From: an uncultured Bacteroides sp.
GTDB taxonomy: Bacteria; Bacteroidota; Bacteroidia; Bacteroidales; Bacteroidaceae
Length of the DNA stretch: 64,000 nucleotides
Assembly: GCA_949294185.1 (NCBI GenBank)
Contig: CASFGA010000007.1
Location: forward strand, 186,001 to 250,000
Reading direction: 5' to 3'
Positions 63,463 to 64,000 of the stretch are shown here, piece by piece; position 1 is the stretch's first letter; each line of letters starts with the position of its first letter. The position numbers and the translations under genes are program-made. The notes below the pieces were generated by a model. It searched no databases. It saw only the letters and a program-made list of their open reading frames with translations, and had not been told where the DNA came from.

Positions 63463-64000
63463 TTATTTACCATAATTGCTTAAAACTTGGTCATACAGGG
63501 CACGCACCTTCAGACCTACCTTCTCCCATACGATTCCATCCACTTCTTTCTTTCCCTCGTCACGCAAATATTCATAAAGAGCCTCGTTGGTACAGATAGA
63601 GTGTATGGCATCTGCCATAGCATGAATGTCCCAATAGTCAGTCTTGATGCACTTCTCCAAGATTTCGGCACAGCCCGACTGCTTGGATATGATTGTCGGC
63701 ACACTGCACTGCATAGCTTCCAACGGAGAAATGCCAAAAGGTTCGGATACAGACGGCATGATATACACATCGCTTGCCTTAAGCACCTCATACACCTGCT
63801 TGCCTTTCATGAAACCGGGGAAATGGAAACGGTCGGCAATCCCTCTTTCTGCCGCCAGACGAATCATGGCATTCATCATGTCTCCACTACCGGCCATCAC
63901 GAAACGTATGTTATGACTCCGCTTCAGCACCATGGCTGCCGCCTCAACGAAATATTCAGGCCCTTTCTGCATGGTGATACGCCCCAGGAAAGTAACAATC
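63463..64000 (-). CDS. GT4 glycosyltransferase, N-terminus beyond window
   Basis: C-terminal half of a GT-B glycosyltransferase (GT4 family). The frame stays open to the window end (VTFLGRITMQKGPEYFVEAA) and ends NYGK at 63463. EPFGISPLEAMQCSVPTIIS is the nucleotide-sugar-binding EX7E motif, preceded by RFHFPGFMKGKQVYEVLKAS. Its place before the GH57-like gene recalls Bacteroides glycogen clusters, where a GT4 enzyme serves as glycogen synthase. That role is inferred. Confidence 0.92.
   Translation of the reverse strand, partial: IVTFLGRITMQKGPEYFVEAAAMVLKRSHNIRFVMAGSGDMMNAMIRLAAERGIADRFHFPGFMKGKQVYEVLKASDVYIMPSVSEPFGISPLEAMQCSVPTIISKQSGCAEILEKCIKTDYWDIHAMADAIHSICTNEALYEYLRDEGKKEVDGIVWEKVGLKVRALYDQVLSNYGK

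Overview
The window is a stretch of chromosome from a member of the Bacteroidales, most likely Bacteroides or Phocaeicola. Four things point there: the recurring promoter element TAnnTTTG, with TTTG about 20 bases upstream at the best sites; families typical of the phylum (DUF4492 ahead of cydA, and DUF4270, DUF4827, NigD, BACON and DUF5723 proteins); a single-chain pyruvate:ferredoxin oxidoreductase; and a Bacteroidales-1/6S-like RNA beside rplT. The DNA is densely coded on both strands. I found no insertion sequence, phage, integrase, rRNA or CRISPR array. Two tRNA genes are present. Long ORFs opposite real genes are shadows and are not listed.

Layout. 1-11.8 kb (minus): an RND efflux pump and its lipoprotein adaptor, a LytS/LytTR two-component system, then a MacAB-type exporter (TolC, adaptor, separate ATPase, permease). 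11.9-14.8 kb (plus): DUF4492-cydA-cydB, a cytochrome bd oxidase operon. 15.1-16.7 kb: an NhaC antiporter and two identical tRNA-Arg(TCT) genes. 16.7-18.2 kb (minus): a candidate small RNA, a LuxR-type regulator with a degenerate receiver, and a hemerythrin-like RIC-type protein. 18.3-20.5 kb: a stand-alone tRNA-editing-like domain, a membrane-anchored NUC1 nuclease, and a flavodoxin/ferredoxin fusion. 20.5-24.2 kb (minus): the 6S-like RNA and thrS-infC-rpmI-rplT. 24.6-31.9 kb: a BACON lipoprotein with an internal duplication, purT, a PadR-PspC pair, an acetyltransferase, an unnamed ATP-grasp-like protein and an AAA ATPase. 32-36.6 kb (plus): nifJ, a small lipoprotein and a YfcE-type phosphoesterase. 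36.7-41 kb (minus): a DUF5723 outer-membrane protein and a second LytTR system whose kinase carries TPRs. 41.4-48.1 kb: hemW, glmM, a DUF4827 lipoprotein, an NrnA-like phosphoesterase, comEC and rpe. 48.2-50.9 kb: an ECF sigma factor coupled to an anti-sigma/beta-barrel fusion, divergent from a NigD-like lipoprotein. 51-56.9 kb: fmt, a CBS-domain chloride channel, an Sua5/YrdC protein, dinB, panD and panC. 57.2-64 kb: a glucan cluster with half a glycogen synthase, a frameshifted DUF4270 lipoprotein, a GH3 beta-glucosidase, a GH57-like protein lacking the expected catalytic residues, and a GT4 glycosyltransferase cut by the window end.

Themes. The first 12 kb combine drug/metabolite export with cell-envelope signalling. 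The centre holds anaerobic and microaerobic energy genes (cyd, nifJ, flavodoxin/ferredoxin) beside a hemerythrin regulator pair. The right end looks like alpha-glucan or glycogen handling. The least explained items are the two RNA loci, the altered GH57 protein with the split glycogen synthase, the anti-sigma/barrel fusion and the unnamed ATP-grasp protein. In nine genes a TAnnTTTG element lies inside the longest ORF and supports a downstream start, which is the start given here.
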